Below, in pieces: positions 7,935-17,458 of a stretch of DNA of 64,000 bases (its first letter is position 1; each line of letters begins with the position of its first letter). A program made the position numbers and the translations under genes. The notes under the pieces were generated by a model. The model did no database searches. It had not been told where the DNA came from and saw only the letters and a list, made by a program, of their open reading frames with translations. Source of the stretch: Terriglobia bacterium. Lineage in GTDB: Bacteria > Acidobacteriota > Terriglobia > Acidiferrales > UBA7541. The stretch lies in contig JAIQFB010000019.1 in assembly GCA_020073485.1 (NCBI GenBank), positions 1 through 64,000 on the forward strand, read 5' to 3'.

Positions 7935-10508
7935 ATGCGCCGCCTTTTCCTTGTAATTGGAATTGTCATTGTCATCGCCGTTGCGGGCGCCGTGGTGTTT
8001 GTGTTGACCTTCAACGTGAACCGGTACCACGACGCCATTCAATCGCAGCTGGAGCAAAGATTAGGCCGCAAAGTCACTCTCGGTGATATGCGCCTGAATC
8101 TATTCCCTCCGCGATTCAGCGTGCAGAATTTGAGCATTGCGGAGGATTCCAGTTTCGGCACGGAGAAGCCGTTCGTGCAGACACAACTGCTGGACGTGTC
8201 GGTAAAACTTCTCCCGCTCCTGAAAGGCGCGCTCGAAATTAATTCCCTGAACTTGCAGCGTCCGAGCGTTGAACTCATTAAGAACCAGCAAGGCGTGTGG
8301 AACTTCTCCACGCTGGGAGCGTCTTCGGTATCCAGTCCGGAAGGACAGCCGTCTGCGCCGGGCGGACCTTCGCAACCGGCAAGTCCGAGTGGACCTCAGC
8401 CTTCACCGGGAGGTCCTGCGGTGCCAAGCGACCAGGCCGGCCAACAGTTTTCGCTGGCCAATCTGGCCATTACGGATGGCCAGGTAGCCGTCACGGACCT
8501 GCAGAGTAAAACGCCCAGGGCGCTTTACGACCATATTGATTTGAACGTATTGAATTTTGCTCCCAACGCGCCTTTCTCCATTAATGTGGCGGCTCGTCTA
8601 CCGGGCCCCGGGACGCAGCAAGTCCGGCTGGAGGGACAAGCTGGGCCAATCGTGCAAGGTCAGCCCGCCTCGACGCCTTTCCACGGCACATTGGAAATCC
8701 AGCAGGTGGGAATCGCCGGTCTGCAGAAGTTTCTTGATTCTCCCGCGCTGGTCAACACGGATGGCGTGCTCTCCGGGCAAACAAAAATCGGGAGCGAATC
8801 CGGAAAGTTGACGGCCAACGGCCAGATGAATTTGCAAAACGCGAAGGTGCGCGGGCTCGACCTGGGTTATCCGATTTCGGCGGACTACGACGTCACGGAT
8901 GATCTGCAAGCCAGCTTGATCACCATCCGCAACACGACCATCAAGCTCGGAACCATGCCGATTCTCGTGAGCGGCACATTCAACGCGGCCCCGAGCCCTG
9001 CCCAAGTAGATCTTCGCATCAAGGCTGACAATGTTTCGATCGCGGAAGCCGGCAAGCTGGCTGCGGCCTCGGGCATGGCTCTCGCGCCGGGAACCACCAT
9101 CGTAGGAAACATGAACGCCGACGTACAGGCGCGAGGGCCGGCCGACAAACCGGCGCTGAGCGGAACCATTTCCGGGCGCGACCTCCAGATCACCGGGAAA
9201 AACATCGTTCAACCGGTCAACATAAAGTCCATCAACCTGGCCTTCAATCCGACTGAGATCCATTCCGATAGTTTCAATGTGACTTCCGGCCGCACCACCG
9301 TCGCCGCTCAATTCTCCCTGCGGCAATATCAATCGAAGTCGCCGCTAGTCGATGCCACGCTCAGTGCCCCCAACGCCGCGCTCCCCGAGGTGCTGTCGAT
9401 GGCCAAGGCGTATGGTGTCACCGGACTGGACAATATCACCGCCGCAGGAACGCTCAGCGCCAATCTGCACGCGACCGGCACAACCGACAAACCAACGATG
9501 AGCGGAACAGTCTCCGGTCACGACGTCCAAATCAGCGGGAAAAGCATCCCTCAGCCCGTTTCCATGAAGTCAATCAACCTGGCCTTCACGCCAACCGAGA
9601 TTCATTCCGACAATTTCAATGTGACGACTGGCGGCACCACCCTGGCTGCGCAATTCGCCTTGCGGCAATACCTTTCGAAGTCGCCGCTGCTGGATGCCAC
9701 GCTCCGCGCCCCGAGCGCAGCGCTTCCCGAAGTGCTGTCCCTGGCCAAGGCGTACGGCATCACCGGACTGGATAAGATCAGCGGAGCAGGCACGCTCAAA
9801 ATGGATCTGCATGCGGCAGGCCCCCTCCAGGCAATGACGTCCGCTGAAGTGGTGAAAGTCCTGAACGGCACGCTCAATCTAAACTTCAATACCATGCGCT
9901 ACGCGGGCAGCGACATCGGGTACCAACTGGCTTCGATTGGAGGGTTCCTCAAGCCGGGTGAAAAGGATCAGGGATTCACCAATATTTCGCGCATGACCGG
10001 CGATATCGCCGTGAAGAACGGCCTCGCTCAAACCAGCAATCTGCTGGCGGCGCTGGACATCGGAAACGTTGCCGTGGCTGGAACCACGAATCTGGTAAAC
10101 GAGGCGCTGGACCTGCGCGTTACCGCCGTGCTCTCCAAGGATTTCAGCACACGCGCCGGCGGAACGGGAATCGGCGGGTATATGAGTACCGCGCTAGCCA
10201 ACAATCAGGGAGAACTGGTGATTCCCGCGATCGTTACCGGAACTTTCGAGAGCCCGAAATTCACCCCCGACTTGCAAAAAGTCGCCCAGATGAAACTGAA
10301 AGGATTAGTGCCGAGTCTCAGCAACCCCTCGGGGGGTGTGGGTGGAATTCTGGGAGGCCTGCTGGGCCAAAAAGGCGGGAGTCAAACTCAGCAACAACAA
10401 CAGCAGCAGCCACAGACACAACCAGAGCAACAACAGCCAAATCCAGTCCAACAACTGATCGACATTTTTGGCAAAAAGAAGCAGCCGCAACAGACACCGC
10501 AGAAATAA
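7935..10508 (+). CDS. AsmA family protein with internal 114-residue duplication
   Basis: The 857-residue protein has an N-terminal membrane helix (residues 5-28), the AsmA opening (NRYHDAIQSQLEQRLGRKVTLGD, then LFPPRFSVQNLSI) and a long beta-rich body with the AsmA C-terminal region. AsmA-type proteins are inner-membrane anchored and thought to act in lipid transport or outer-membrane biogenesis. A 342-bp unit (9159-9500) is repeated in tandem at 9501 to about 9842, giving two copies of a block that opens SGT(I/V)SG.D(L/V)QI.GK. The C-terminus is glutamine-rich (10388-10440). GGAGG precedes the ATG. The DUF4197 gene follows 48 bases later. Confidence 0.85.
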   Translation: MRRLFLVIGIVIVIAVAGAVVFVLTFNVNRYHDAIQSQLEQRLGRKVTLGDMRLNLFPPRFSVQNLSIAEDSSFGTEKPFVQTQLLDVSVKLLPLLKGALEINSLNLQRPSVELIKNQQGVWNFSTLGASSVSSPEGQPSAPGGPSQPASPSGPQPSPGGPAVPSDQAGQQFSLANLAITDGQVAVTDLQSKTPRALYDHIDLNVLNFAPNAPFSINVAARLPGPGTQQVRLEGQAGPIVQGQPASTPFHGTLEIQQVGIAGLQKFLDSPALVNTDGVLSGQTKIGSESGKLTANGQMNLQNAKVRGLDLGYPISADYDVTDDLQASLITIRNTTIKLGTMPILVSGTFNAAPSPAQVDLRIKADNVSIAEAGKLAAASGMALAPGTTIVGNMNADVQARGPADKPALSGTISGRDLQITGKNIVQPVNIKSINLAFNPTEIHSDSFNVTSGRTTVAAQFSLRQYQSKSPLVDATLSAPNAALPEVLSMAKAYGVTGLDNITAAGTLSANLHATGTTDKPTMSGTVSGHDVQISGKSIPQPVSMKSINLAFTPTEIHSDNFNVTTGGTTLAAQFALRQYLSKSPLLDATLRAPSAALPEVLSLAKAYGITGLDKISGAGTLKMDLHAAGPLQAMTSAEVVKVLNGTLNLNFNTMRYAGSDIGYQLASIGGFLKPGEKDQGFTNISRMTGDIAVKNGLAQTSNLLAALDIGNVAVAGTTNLVNEALDLRVTAVLSKDFSTRAGGTGIGGYMSTALANNQGELVIPAIVTGTFESPKFTPDLQKVAQMKLKGLVPSLSNPSGGVGGILGGLLGQKGGSQTQQQQQQQPQTQPEQQQPNPVQQLIDIFGKKKQPQQTPQK

Positions 10509-10556
10509 CCAGCAAGAGAAAACCAATGTGGTTTGCTGCCGCGAAGAGAGGACGAA

Positions 10557-11351
10557 ATGAAAAAACTGACCTTAGCTATTGCGGCCACGGTTCTGCTAAG
10601 CCCCGGCGTTTTTGCGGACCGGTTCGCCCTGAAAAATGGAGACCGCCCGGTTGGAGACATCCTAACGTCAGACGACGAGGCACTGATCCTCACGTTTGCC
10701 CAGTCCGATGAAATTACCAAACGATTGGGATTGGGAACTCGCAGCGCGCTGAGCGATTCAAAAATCGCCTCGGGGCTGAAAGAAGCTCTCCAAGTCGGCG
10801 CGAACAACACCGTCAAACTCACCGGCAAGCGCGACGGATACTTCGGCAACGAGGCCATAAAGATCCTCATGCCGAATAATCTGCGTCCGGTTGAGAAGGG
10901 ACTCCGTGCCGTCGGTTATGGGCCGAAGGTGGACGATTTTATTCTCAGCATGAACCGAGCAGCCGAGGCCGCCGCACCAGCCGCAAAAAAGATCTTCGTG
11001 GACGCCATCCTGTCGATGAGTTTCGACGATGCCCGCAAAATCCTCTCCGGAGGAGACACCGCCGCAACGGACTACTTCAAAAACAAAACGAGCACTCAGC
11101 TGACAGCCGCATTTCGTCCCGTGGTGGAGAAAACCATGAATGAGAACAGCGTGACGCAGCAGTACAACGCTCTTCTCGGGCAAGCCCAGAGCATTCCATT
11201 CCTGAAAAGCCCAAGCCTCGACGTCACGCAATACGTGGTCTCCAAAGCCCTGGACGGACTGTTCTATACACTGGGCCAGGAAGAAAAAAAGATCAGGAAA
11301 GACCCCGTGGCGCGGACTACGAGTTTGCTGAAAGAGGTCTTCGGCAAGTAG
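10557..11351 (+). CDS. DUF4197 family secreted protein
   Basis: The start at 10557 ([20 protein letters not shown]) gives a clean signal peptide and follows GAGGACGAA; the frame is open 24 bases further upstream. The mature part shows the DUF4197 pattern: [19 protein letters not shown], a central [20 protein letters not shown], then [19 protein letters not shown]. Members are periplasmic or outer-membrane associated and of unknown function. It probably shares a transcript with the AsmA gene. Confidence 0.8.
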   Translation: MKKLTLAIAATVLLSPGVFADRFALKNGDRPVGDILTSDDEALILTFAQSDEITKRLGLGTRSALSDSKIASGLKEALQVGANNTVKLTGKRDGYFGNEAIKILMPNNLRPVEKGLRAVGYGPKVDDFILSMNRAAEAAAPAAKKIFVDAILSMSFDDARKILSGGDTAATDYFKNKTSTQLTAAFRPVVEKTMNENSVTQQYNALLGQAQSIPFLKSPSLDVTQYVVSKALDGLFYTLGQEEKKIRKDPVARTTSLLKEVFGK

Positions 11352-11459
11352 TGCTTCCCCTCAAATCGCAGCCATTTCCGATTAAATCAACCAGATTTTA
11401 AAACGGAGATTTGATCCGCTCGGCAAACGGCGCGTTCTGCCTTAGAATCCTGTGAACTT

Positions 11460-12089
11460 GTGAGTCGCCATCACCAAATCGCCGCATTTATTCTGGCCGG
11501 TGGCGTCAGTTCGCGCATGGGCCGGGAAAAAGGTTTGCTTGCGGTGGGAGGCGAGCCACTCATCGTCCGAACCGCTCGCGTGGTCGAGCCGCTCGTCAGC
11601 GAAGTTACCGTTGTCGGTCCGCCCGAGCGCTATGCCTCCCTGGGACTGCGCGCCATCGCGGATCAGGACATTGCAGGACTCGGCGGGAAAGAGGCGGTAC
11701 GAGCGCCGCTGGTCGGAATAGCGACGGCGCTCAGCGCAACGAAAGCGCCCTGGAATCTGATCCTGGCGTGCGACCTGCCGTATCTCACTGCCGAATGGCT
11801 GGGTTGGCTGCTCGCGCGCGCGATCGTGTCAGAGGCGCAAATTGTGGTGCCACGTTCTCCCGGGGGACTGGAACCACTGGCGGCCGTCTATCGCATGGAA
11901 TGCGCCGCGGGGATCGTTGCAGCACTCCAGCGCGGCATTCGGAAAGTAACCGACGCCATGATCGAATTTCGCATGGAGTGCTTGTCAGAAAGCGATTGGA
12001 CCGGGCACGATCCGGGAGGCCGAGTCCTGAGAAACATGAATGCCCCCTCGGACTATGAGGAGGCGAAAAAGTGGATCGAGACAAAATGA
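11460..12089 (+). CDS. mobA: Molybdenum cofactor guanylyltransferase MobA
   Basis: The 209-residue protein starts with a GTG and has the diagnostic LAGGVSSRMGREKG nucleotide-binding loop (residues 12-25), followed by RTARVVEPLVSEVTVVG and the acidic LILACDLPYLT motif. MobA transfers GMP to molybdopterin to make the bis-MGD cofactor used by nitrate reductases of the NasA/DMSO reductase family. It converges on the end of the nitrate assimilation cluster, which contains such an enzyme, so a supporting role there is likely. Confidence 0.88.
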   Translation: MSRHHQIAAFILAGGVSSRMGREKGLLAVGGEPLIVRTARVVEPLVSEVTVVGPPERYASLGLRAIADQDIAGLGGKEAVRAPLVGIATALSATKAPWNLILACDLPYLTAEWLGWLLARAIVSEAQIVVPRSPGGLEPLAAVYRMECAAGIVAALQRGIRKVTDAMIEFRMECLSESDWTGHDPGGRVLRNMNAPSDYEEAKKWIETK

Positions 12090-12139
12090 GGCTTGCGCAG
12101 CGGCTCGCACGCCATCAGGGGTAGATCCCGCAACGAGGT

Positions 12140-12922
12140 TCAAATCGACGGCGACAGACCGCTGGTTTCGACCGAAGCGCGATCAATTTCCTCAGGAGTT
12201 TCCGAATCCGAATACTGCCCCGCAACGCCTCCGACAATCAGCAGCGCGGGCGCAGGGAGATTCGAGGTGGCCGCTAACTTGTCCAGCGTGCTGGCATGAA
12301 TCTGTTGGCGTCCGGTGGTCGCGGAAGAGACCACCAGGCAACGGGTGCGAGGATCGAATCCGGCGGCACGGAACTTCGTTGCCAGGTCCCCGTAGCCCGC
12401 GCCTGGCATGTAAACGACCACCGTCGTGTCGGTGGAGATGGAGTTGCCCTCAATGGGCGCGTCCTCCCCGCTGCAAAGATGGTTGCTCAAGAACAATACC
12501 TTGGAGGCGAGTCTGCGATCGGTGAGCGGAATTCGCGCCGATGCGGCCGCGCCAAACGCCGCCGTGATTCCCGGCACGACCTCGAACTCGATTCCCGCGC
12601 GGCGCAACGCATCCATTTCCTCGCCCGCGCGTCCATAGAGCAATGGGTCGCCTCCTTTCAGGCGAACCACCGACAGCCCCTCTTCCGCGAACGTTACTAT
12701 GCGCGAATGGATTTCCTCCTGGCTGATGTGCGGCCGTCCGCAGCGCTTTCCCACATTTTGCACGCGGGCCGATGGCGCGGCGAGCTCGAGAATTTCCGGG
12801 TTGACCAGATCGTCGTGTAAAACGACGTGGGCTTCGCGCAAGATCCTGCAGGCTTTCATCGTGAGCAGTTCCGGATCTCCGGGACCCGCGCCAACAAGGT
12901 AGACTTTGCCCTTCATACGCAT
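12140..12922 (-). CDS. cobA: Uroporphyrinogen-III C-methyltransferase (SUMT)
   Basis: The product methylates uroporphyrinogen III at C2 and C7 to precorrin-2, the first step towards siroheme, the NirB cofactor. The motifs GKVYLVGAGPGDPELLTMKA, VVRLKGGDPLLYGRAGEE and VPGITAAFGAAA are the SAM-binding and substrate signatures. The start taken is the ATG at 12920-12922 (MRMKGK), preceded by GGAAGATC. An upstream GTG at 12970 overlaps the stop codon of the preceding gene and would add 16 residues. It lies last in the nitrate cluster. No CysG-type dehydrogenase/ferrochelatase domain is fused, so siroheme completion must be encoded elsewhere. Confidence 0.9.
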   Translation of the reverse strand: MRMKGKVYLVGAGPGDPELLTMKACRILREAHVVLHDDLVNPEILELAAPSARVQNVGKRCGRPHISQEEIHSRIVTFAEEGLSVVRLKGGDPLLYGRAGEEMDALRRAGIEFEVVPGITAAFGAAASARIPLTDRRLASKVLFLSNHLCSGEDAPIEGNSISTDTTVVVYMPGAGYGDLATKFRAAGFDPRTRCLVVSSATTGRQQIHASTLDKLAATSNLPAPALLIVGGVAGQYSDSETPEEIDRASVETSGLSPSI

Positions 12923-12966
12923 ATGATCTTCCCGCAAACTAACCATCGGCCGGCGTTCGATCCCCG

Positions 12967-14508
12967 TCACGCGAGTGAATGTTTTGGAATGCGCCCACCC
13001 TTTTCCCGGATAATGGCTTGCGCAACTTCTTTCATGGTTTTCCGCATCTTGCGGCTCTGCCTGCGCAGCGTGAGATAGGCTTCTTCCTCGCTCACTTGCA
13101 GTTCCCGTTGCAGAATTCCCTTGGCGCGTTCGACAATTTTGCGGGCCTCGAGTTCCTCGGAAAGTTGCGAGCTTTTTTCCTCCAGGCGCGCCATCTCGAT
13201 TTCGGCGCCCACGAAAAACCCGATCGTGGAAAGCAGCCGGATTTCGCGCCGCGTGTAGGAGTGCGGCTGGCGGTTCTGCAGATTAATCACGCCGACAACC
13301 TGGCCGCGGCAGAGGATCGGCACCGACAGGAAAGCTTCGTAGCGGTCTTCGGGAAGCTCATTGAAGAATTGGAAGCGCGAGTCCTGGAACGCATTGCACG
13401 CCACTGAGACGGGCTGCCTGTTTTTTGCCACCCATCCGGTGATTCCTTCTCCCAGGCCGAGCCGCAAATGGTCCACTTCCTCCGGATGGGGATTCTTGGA
13501 CGCCCGCAATACGAGTTCATTGTCTTCCAGGACGTACACGAAACAGGAATCGCACTTCACCAGGGATGCGGCGAAGTCCATGATCCGCCGCAGCACTCCG
13601 CGCAACGAATTGGAGCCCGACATCCGGCTTCCAATCTCATGCAGAAAATCCAGCCCAAGCTCCTTGTGTTTCTCGCGAAGAATTTCGGCGGAGCGGGCAG
13701 CCGATTCCTCGACCAGATAACCCATCCTGGGATGCGTTGCTTCCATGTCCGCTCGCAACCCGAGCGATCCCAAATGCTCGGAGGTGGTCGGCCCGACCGA
13801 AGCGATGACGATTCGTTCCATCCTGGCGCGCACCAAATCCTCGATGCCCATGGCGGCAGCCACCTGGAACAAATGCTCGGCTTGCGCGGCGGCCGTCAGC
13901 AGGACCACATCGATTTCACCTTTGGAGATCATCGTCGCCGCTTCCTGCAAGGGCACCACATCCTCAGGCAAAGACCAGCGGTACACGGGAACGCGGGTTA
14001 CGCGCGCGCCGCGTTCGCTCAATCCCGTCAGCAGCCCCGTGCAGGGGACGCCGTATTCCTGAACGGCGATGCGCAGTCCTTTCAATTTCCTGGATCCGCC
14101 GAAATCGTCGAGCGCGCGCAGCACTTCCCGCCAGGTGTTTGGCGCGGGCGCGACCAGGTTTGGTTTCACGCCGATTTCGCTCAGGACGGCGGCGGGCTTG
14201 GGGCCCCGCGCCATCACCTGCGCCCGCCCAAGCGCGGCCCGCAGTTCCGTCCGCGCGTGCACGTTTTCAATCGCCGCCATCAAGCCGCGGATCCCCGCTC
14301 CGGTAAGAAAAATCACCAGGTCGAATTGCCCGTCCATAAGTCCCGCGGCAAACGAGAGGGCCTGGGAGTCGGATTCCAGCTTCACTTCCCGCATGGCTGG
14401 AGCCACGACGGGTTTTCCGCCAAAGGAAACGATCAACTTCGATATTTCCTTGGCGTGCCGTGTCTCTAAGGACAGCACGCGTAGTCCGCTGAAGCTCGCA
14501 GTAGGCAT
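12967..14508 (-). CDS. hemD: Uroporphyrinogen-III synthase (HemD) fused to GAF and ANTAR domains
   Basis: The 513-residue protein has three parts. Residues 1-268 are a HemD fold (FSGLRVLSLETRHAKEISKL, LVIFLTGAGIRGL, IVIASVGPTTSEHLGSLGL), the enzyme that closes hydroxymethylbilane to uroporphyrinogen III. Residues about 300-440 are a GAF domain (GLGEGITGWVAKNRQPVSVA, VPILCRGQVVGVINLQN). Residues about 453-503 are an ANTAR domain (KIVERAKGILQRELQVSEEE, LRRQSRKMRKTMKEVAQAII). ANTAR domains bind paired RNA hairpins and prevent termination, as in NasR of Klebsiella. The gene lies inside the nitrate operon and immediately before SUMT, so it may supply siroheme precursor and also regulate the operon. 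Confidence 0.9.
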   Translation of the reverse strand: MPTASFSGLRVLSLETRHAKEISKLIVSFGGKPVVAPAMREVKLESDSQALSFAAGLMDGQFDLVIFLTGAGIRGLMAAIENVHARTELRAALGRAQVMARGPKPAAVLSEIGVKPNLVAPAPNTWREVLRALDDFGGSRKLKGLRIAVQEYGVPCTGLLTGLSERGARVTRVPVYRWSLPEDVVPLQEAATMISKGEIDVVLLTAAAQAEHLFQVAAAMGIEDLVRARMERIVIASVGPTTSEHLGSLGLRADMEATHPRMGYLVEESAARSAEILREKHKELGLDFLHEIGSRMSGSNSLRGVLRRIMDFAASLVKCDSCFVYVLEDNELVLRASKNPHPEEVDHLRLGLGEGITGWVAKNRQPVSVACNAFQDSRFQFFNELPEDRYEAFLSVPILCRGQVVGVINLQNRQPHSYTRREIRLLSTIGFFVGAEIEMARLEEKSSQLSEELEARKIVERAKGILQRELQVSEEEAYLTLRRQSRKMRKTMKEVAQAIIREKGGRIPKHSLA

Positions 14509-14526
14509 TGGCCCTGATCTTAAATT

Positions 14527-16008
14527 CTAAAAACGAAAATTTGTCTCCACGTAACCGAATTGCCCGTTTGGCCCGCCGGGGAAAATGTTGGCGATCACGG
14601 TCTTTCCCCAGGCATAGGCGTAATACGTTGTGATGCTGAATCCATGCCCCAAAGGCACATCCAGGCTGGCGTCCCAGACGTTCGCCAGGCTGCGCGCTCC
14701 GCCACTGGGCCGGCCGGTATAGCCGAATGTGTTCCCCTGAAACGCTCCCCCGCCCCCGTACCAGAGGTCCTTGGGACTGGCCAGGCGCAAGGCGTGAAGT
14801 TCGCTGCGCACCGCGAGGGCATGGGGCAGGCGGAACGCCGCCGATCCGTAGAAATCATCATTGTTCATCATATTGTAGAATGGGAAGCGATCATAGGGAC
14901 GCGGCGTGGGCATGATTTGAAAAAATGTGCCGTGGATGTTGTCGGTGGAATTGGAGTCGCCGCTGCCGTAGGAGTATCCCGCGCTGAACCATGGGTTGAT
15001 CCGATGCACGGGCGGCTGCCATCCAAGTTCGCCCACGAATGCTTCCGCCTTCTGCGTTTGCACTCCCCAACCGCCGTTTTGAAACGCTCCCCACCCGAGG
15101 AAGTCGAATTGACCTTCGCGATCGGTGTGCAGGACGTGGACGTAGTCGGCGCCGTACGTGCCGATACGGATTTGACCCGTATCGGCGGTGCGGACGGCCG
15201 CGGTGCGATTATCGGTTTTCAGAACGCCCGCCCGGTCGTCCATGTATCCGATGGCGAAAACCCGCAATTCACCCGCGTTGTTCTTTGTGGTGACCGGAAG
15301 CGTGAAGGAGCCGTAGAAAAGATTGATATTCAGCTCGTCCATTCCCTGGACCTGATATACGCCCTCGGCGGGGCGCGCGCCGAAGAGCGTAAAATTGGAA
15401 TTCCCCGCGTTCAGCCCCAGCTGCACCCCGTCAAAACTCCTCTGCACGGCGGAGAACGAAAAATCCCCGATCAACCGCTGAGCGATTCGCGTATTGACCA
15501 GTGTCGCCAGCGTCTTATCTTTCGGCTGGACCTCCGCGCCGTCGAGAAACGTGAAACGGCCCAGTTTTGCCTTGCCCTTCGCCGGAAGTTTGAATCCGAT
15601 GTAGGCTTGCTTCAGGAATCCGCTGGCAATATTGCGATCGCTGCCGTTGGCCGCGTAGTATGTCGCGCCCAGGCCGAGTTGCCCCAGCGGCGCGGGCTGC
15701 ACAGCGCTGGGCGGCAAATCAACGATGCCGTCCGCCGCGCCCTCCAGCAGCCACTCAAACGCTTCCGTCTTCTGGCCGATGCCAATTTTCAACAGGGAAT
15801 GTTCGAATCCATAGGCATTTTGTCCCTGGGGCGGCTGGAAAAAGTCCCACGCCTCGGTCCGAAATCGCCAGCTCATCGAAACGTTGAGCGGGCCCAGCTT
15901 GTGCGGGCTGTCCTTGGCCGGCGCCGCCTGCGGCTGCTGTTGCGCGAAGAGCGGAGCGCAAGCGAAAACAGAAGTCATTAGCAAGGTTACTTTCAGATTT
16001 CGCAGCAT
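14527..16008 (-). CDS. Outer-membrane porin of the alginate-export type in nitrate cluster
   Basis: The 493-residue protein has a signal peptide (cleavage after FAQQQ) and a long amphipathic beta-strand body ending in the typical outer-membrane C-terminal phenylalanine (FGYVETNFRF). Its layout (N-terminal LNVSMSWRFRTEAWDFF, internal LGRFTFLDGAEVQPKDKT, AVQRSFDGVQLGL) fits the alginate_exp beta-barrel family. Its place between narK and hemD, with short gaps on both sides, suggests a nitrate or other anion channel in the outer membrane; the substrate is inferred only from position. Confidence 0.75.
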   Translation of the reverse strand: MLRNLKVTLLMTSVFACAPLFAQQQPQAAPAKDSPHKLGPLNVSMSWRFRTEAWDFFQPPQGQNAYGFEHSLLKIGIGQKTEAFEWLLEGAADGIVDLPPSAVQPAPLGQLGLGATYYAANGSDRNIASGFLKQAYIGFKLPAKGKAKLGRFTFLDGAEVQPKDKTLATLVNTRIAQRLIGDFSFSAVQRSFDGVQLGLNAGNSNFTLFGARPAEGVYQVQGMDELNINLFYGSFTLPVTTKNNAGELRVFAIGYMDDRAGVLKTDNRTAAVRTADTGQIRIGTYGADYVHVLHTDREGQFDFLGWGAFQNGGWGVQTQKAEAFVGELGWQPPVHRINPWFSAGYSYGSGDSNSTDNIHGTFFQIMPTPRPYDRFPFYNMMNNDDFYGSAAFRLPHALAVRSELHALRLASPKDLWYGGGGAFQGNTFGYTGRPSGGARSLANVWDASLDVPLGHGFSITTYYAYAWGKTVIANIFPGGPNGQFGYVETNFRF

Positions 16009-16065
16009 TCATTCACCCCCTCGATTATCAATCGGTCACCCGGCGGCAAAACCTTAGGCGGCCAA

Positions 16066-17424
16066 TCAATCTCCGTTCTCCGCGATCAGTGCGGGAGCGC
16101 TTCGCGTTACCGCTTGCGGCGTTTCCGATTCCTGAAACCGCAGCGGGAAGGCGCAAAACGCCGCAATGGCTACCGCAATCCCCAGCAGAAACAGGGCTCG
16201 CGAACTGGAAATGCTCTCCGCCTTGAACAAGAACCCTGCGAGCACGGCACCCACGTTGCCGCCCGCTCCCACAATGCCGGACACCGAACCAATGGCGCGC
16301 GGCTGCACCAGCGGCACAACGGCATAGGTGACTCCGCAGGCCATGCAGACGAGCACGCCGAAAAACAGATACGCGGCGGTAGCTGAGCCCAGGCTGGTCA
16401 GGCGCGAGAAAATCGTCAGCGCCACCCCTTCGGCGAATACGACCAGTCCGAGAAGCAGCGAACGCCCACGCAGGCCCCAAATATTTCCGGCCCAATCGCC
16501 GGCGATTCCGCCCATGGCGCGGGCAAAAATATTCATCATTCCGGTGGCGCTGGCGAGCAATCCCGCCATCTTCAGGCCGAGATGAAACGAGTCCTTGAAA
16601 TAAAGCGCGGCCACATTGTCGATCGTGATTTCCACCCCGAAGCAGGCGGCATACAGCAGAAACAGGAGCCAAACGCGGTAATCGCCCGCCGCTTCCCAAA
16701 ACGCCTGCGACCCTTTTCTGGAGGCAAACGGACTTCCGTCCGGCGTGTCTTGCGTGAAGCGATAATAGAGAATGCCCGTAAGAAACATGCCGATTCCCGG
16801 GACAACCATGGCCAGGCGCCAGCCCAGGAAACGGTCCGCACCCAGGCCCACGATGGCCCCGGCAAGCAGCGGCATGCACCATTGAGCCACGCCTCCGCCG
16901 AGATTTCCCCAACCGGCGGAAAATGCGTTAGCCGTGCCCACCACGCGCGGCGCGAACATCACGGACGTGTGGTGCTGGGTGATGACGAAGGACGCTCCGA
17001 TCAGCCCGATCGCCAGGCGGAAAAGCAGAAACGATTGATAGCTGTGCGCGAGGCCAATGCCCATCACCGGAAATGCCCCGAGCAGCAGCAATGCGGAGTA
17101 CGTCCGCCGCGGCCCGAACCGGTCGCACAGCCAGCCGGTAAGCAGCCGCGCCAGCACGGTAATCGCCACCGATGCGATGACCGTATTGCCGATCTGCGCC
17201 TTGGTCAGCTTCAAGTCGTCGCGCACCACCGCCATCAGAGGCGCGATTCCAAACCAGGCGACAAAGCAAAGAAAAAAAGCGAACCAGGAAAGATGAAACG
17301 CGCGCATCGCGGGCGAGCGGAAGTCCAGCAGATTGACGCGCGTGGCTTTCCCCTCCGCGTCACACCCCAATCTGGTGTACCCGCCGGCTGTGTACGGAAT
17401 CTTCGTGTTCGGCGATCGGCCCAT
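16066..17424 (-). CDS. narK: Nitrate/nitrite MFS transporter
   Basis: The start at 17422-17424 follows GGAGGAACGTG. About 12 membrane helices are visible. The NNP-family nitrate signature GWGNLGGGVAQWCMP (matching GWGNxGGG) follows transmembrane helix 5, and the symmetric segment GIVGAGGNVGAVLAG follows helix 11. Arginines in RLLTGWLCDRFGPRRTY and FRLAIGLIGASF are family-typical. It brings nitrate into the cytoplasm for NasA. It lies between nirD and the porin gene in the operon. Confidence 0.92.
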   Translation of the reverse strand: MGRSPNTKIPYTAGGYTRLGCDAEGKATRVNLLDFRSPAMRAFHLSWFAFFLCFVAWFGIAPLMAVVRDDLKLTKAQIGNTVIASVAITVLARLLTGWLCDRFGPRRTYSALLLLGAFPVMGIGLAHSYQSFLLFRLAIGLIGASFVITQHHTSVMFAPRVVGTANAFSAGWGNLGGGVAQWCMPLLAGAIVGLGADRFLGWRLAMVVPGIGMFLTGILYYRFTQDTPDGSPFASRKGSQAFWEAAGDYRVWLLFLLYAACFGVEITIDNVAALYFKDSFHLGLKMAGLLASATGMMNIFARAMGGIAGDWAGNIWGLRGRSLLLGLVVFAEGVALTIFSRLTSLGSATAAYLFFGVLVCMACGVTYAVVPLVQPRAIGSVSGIVGAGGNVGAVLAGFLFKAESISSSRALFLLGIAVAIAAFCAFPLRFQESETPQAVTRSAPALIAENGD

Positions 17425-17458
17425 CACGTTCCTCCTGTGCTCCAAGATTCAGACATTG

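Noticed and set aside
13468-14469. Plus-strand frame of 333 codons opposite hemD-GAF-ANTAR
   Set aside because: Antisense shadow of the fusion gene; no family features and no ribosome binding site.
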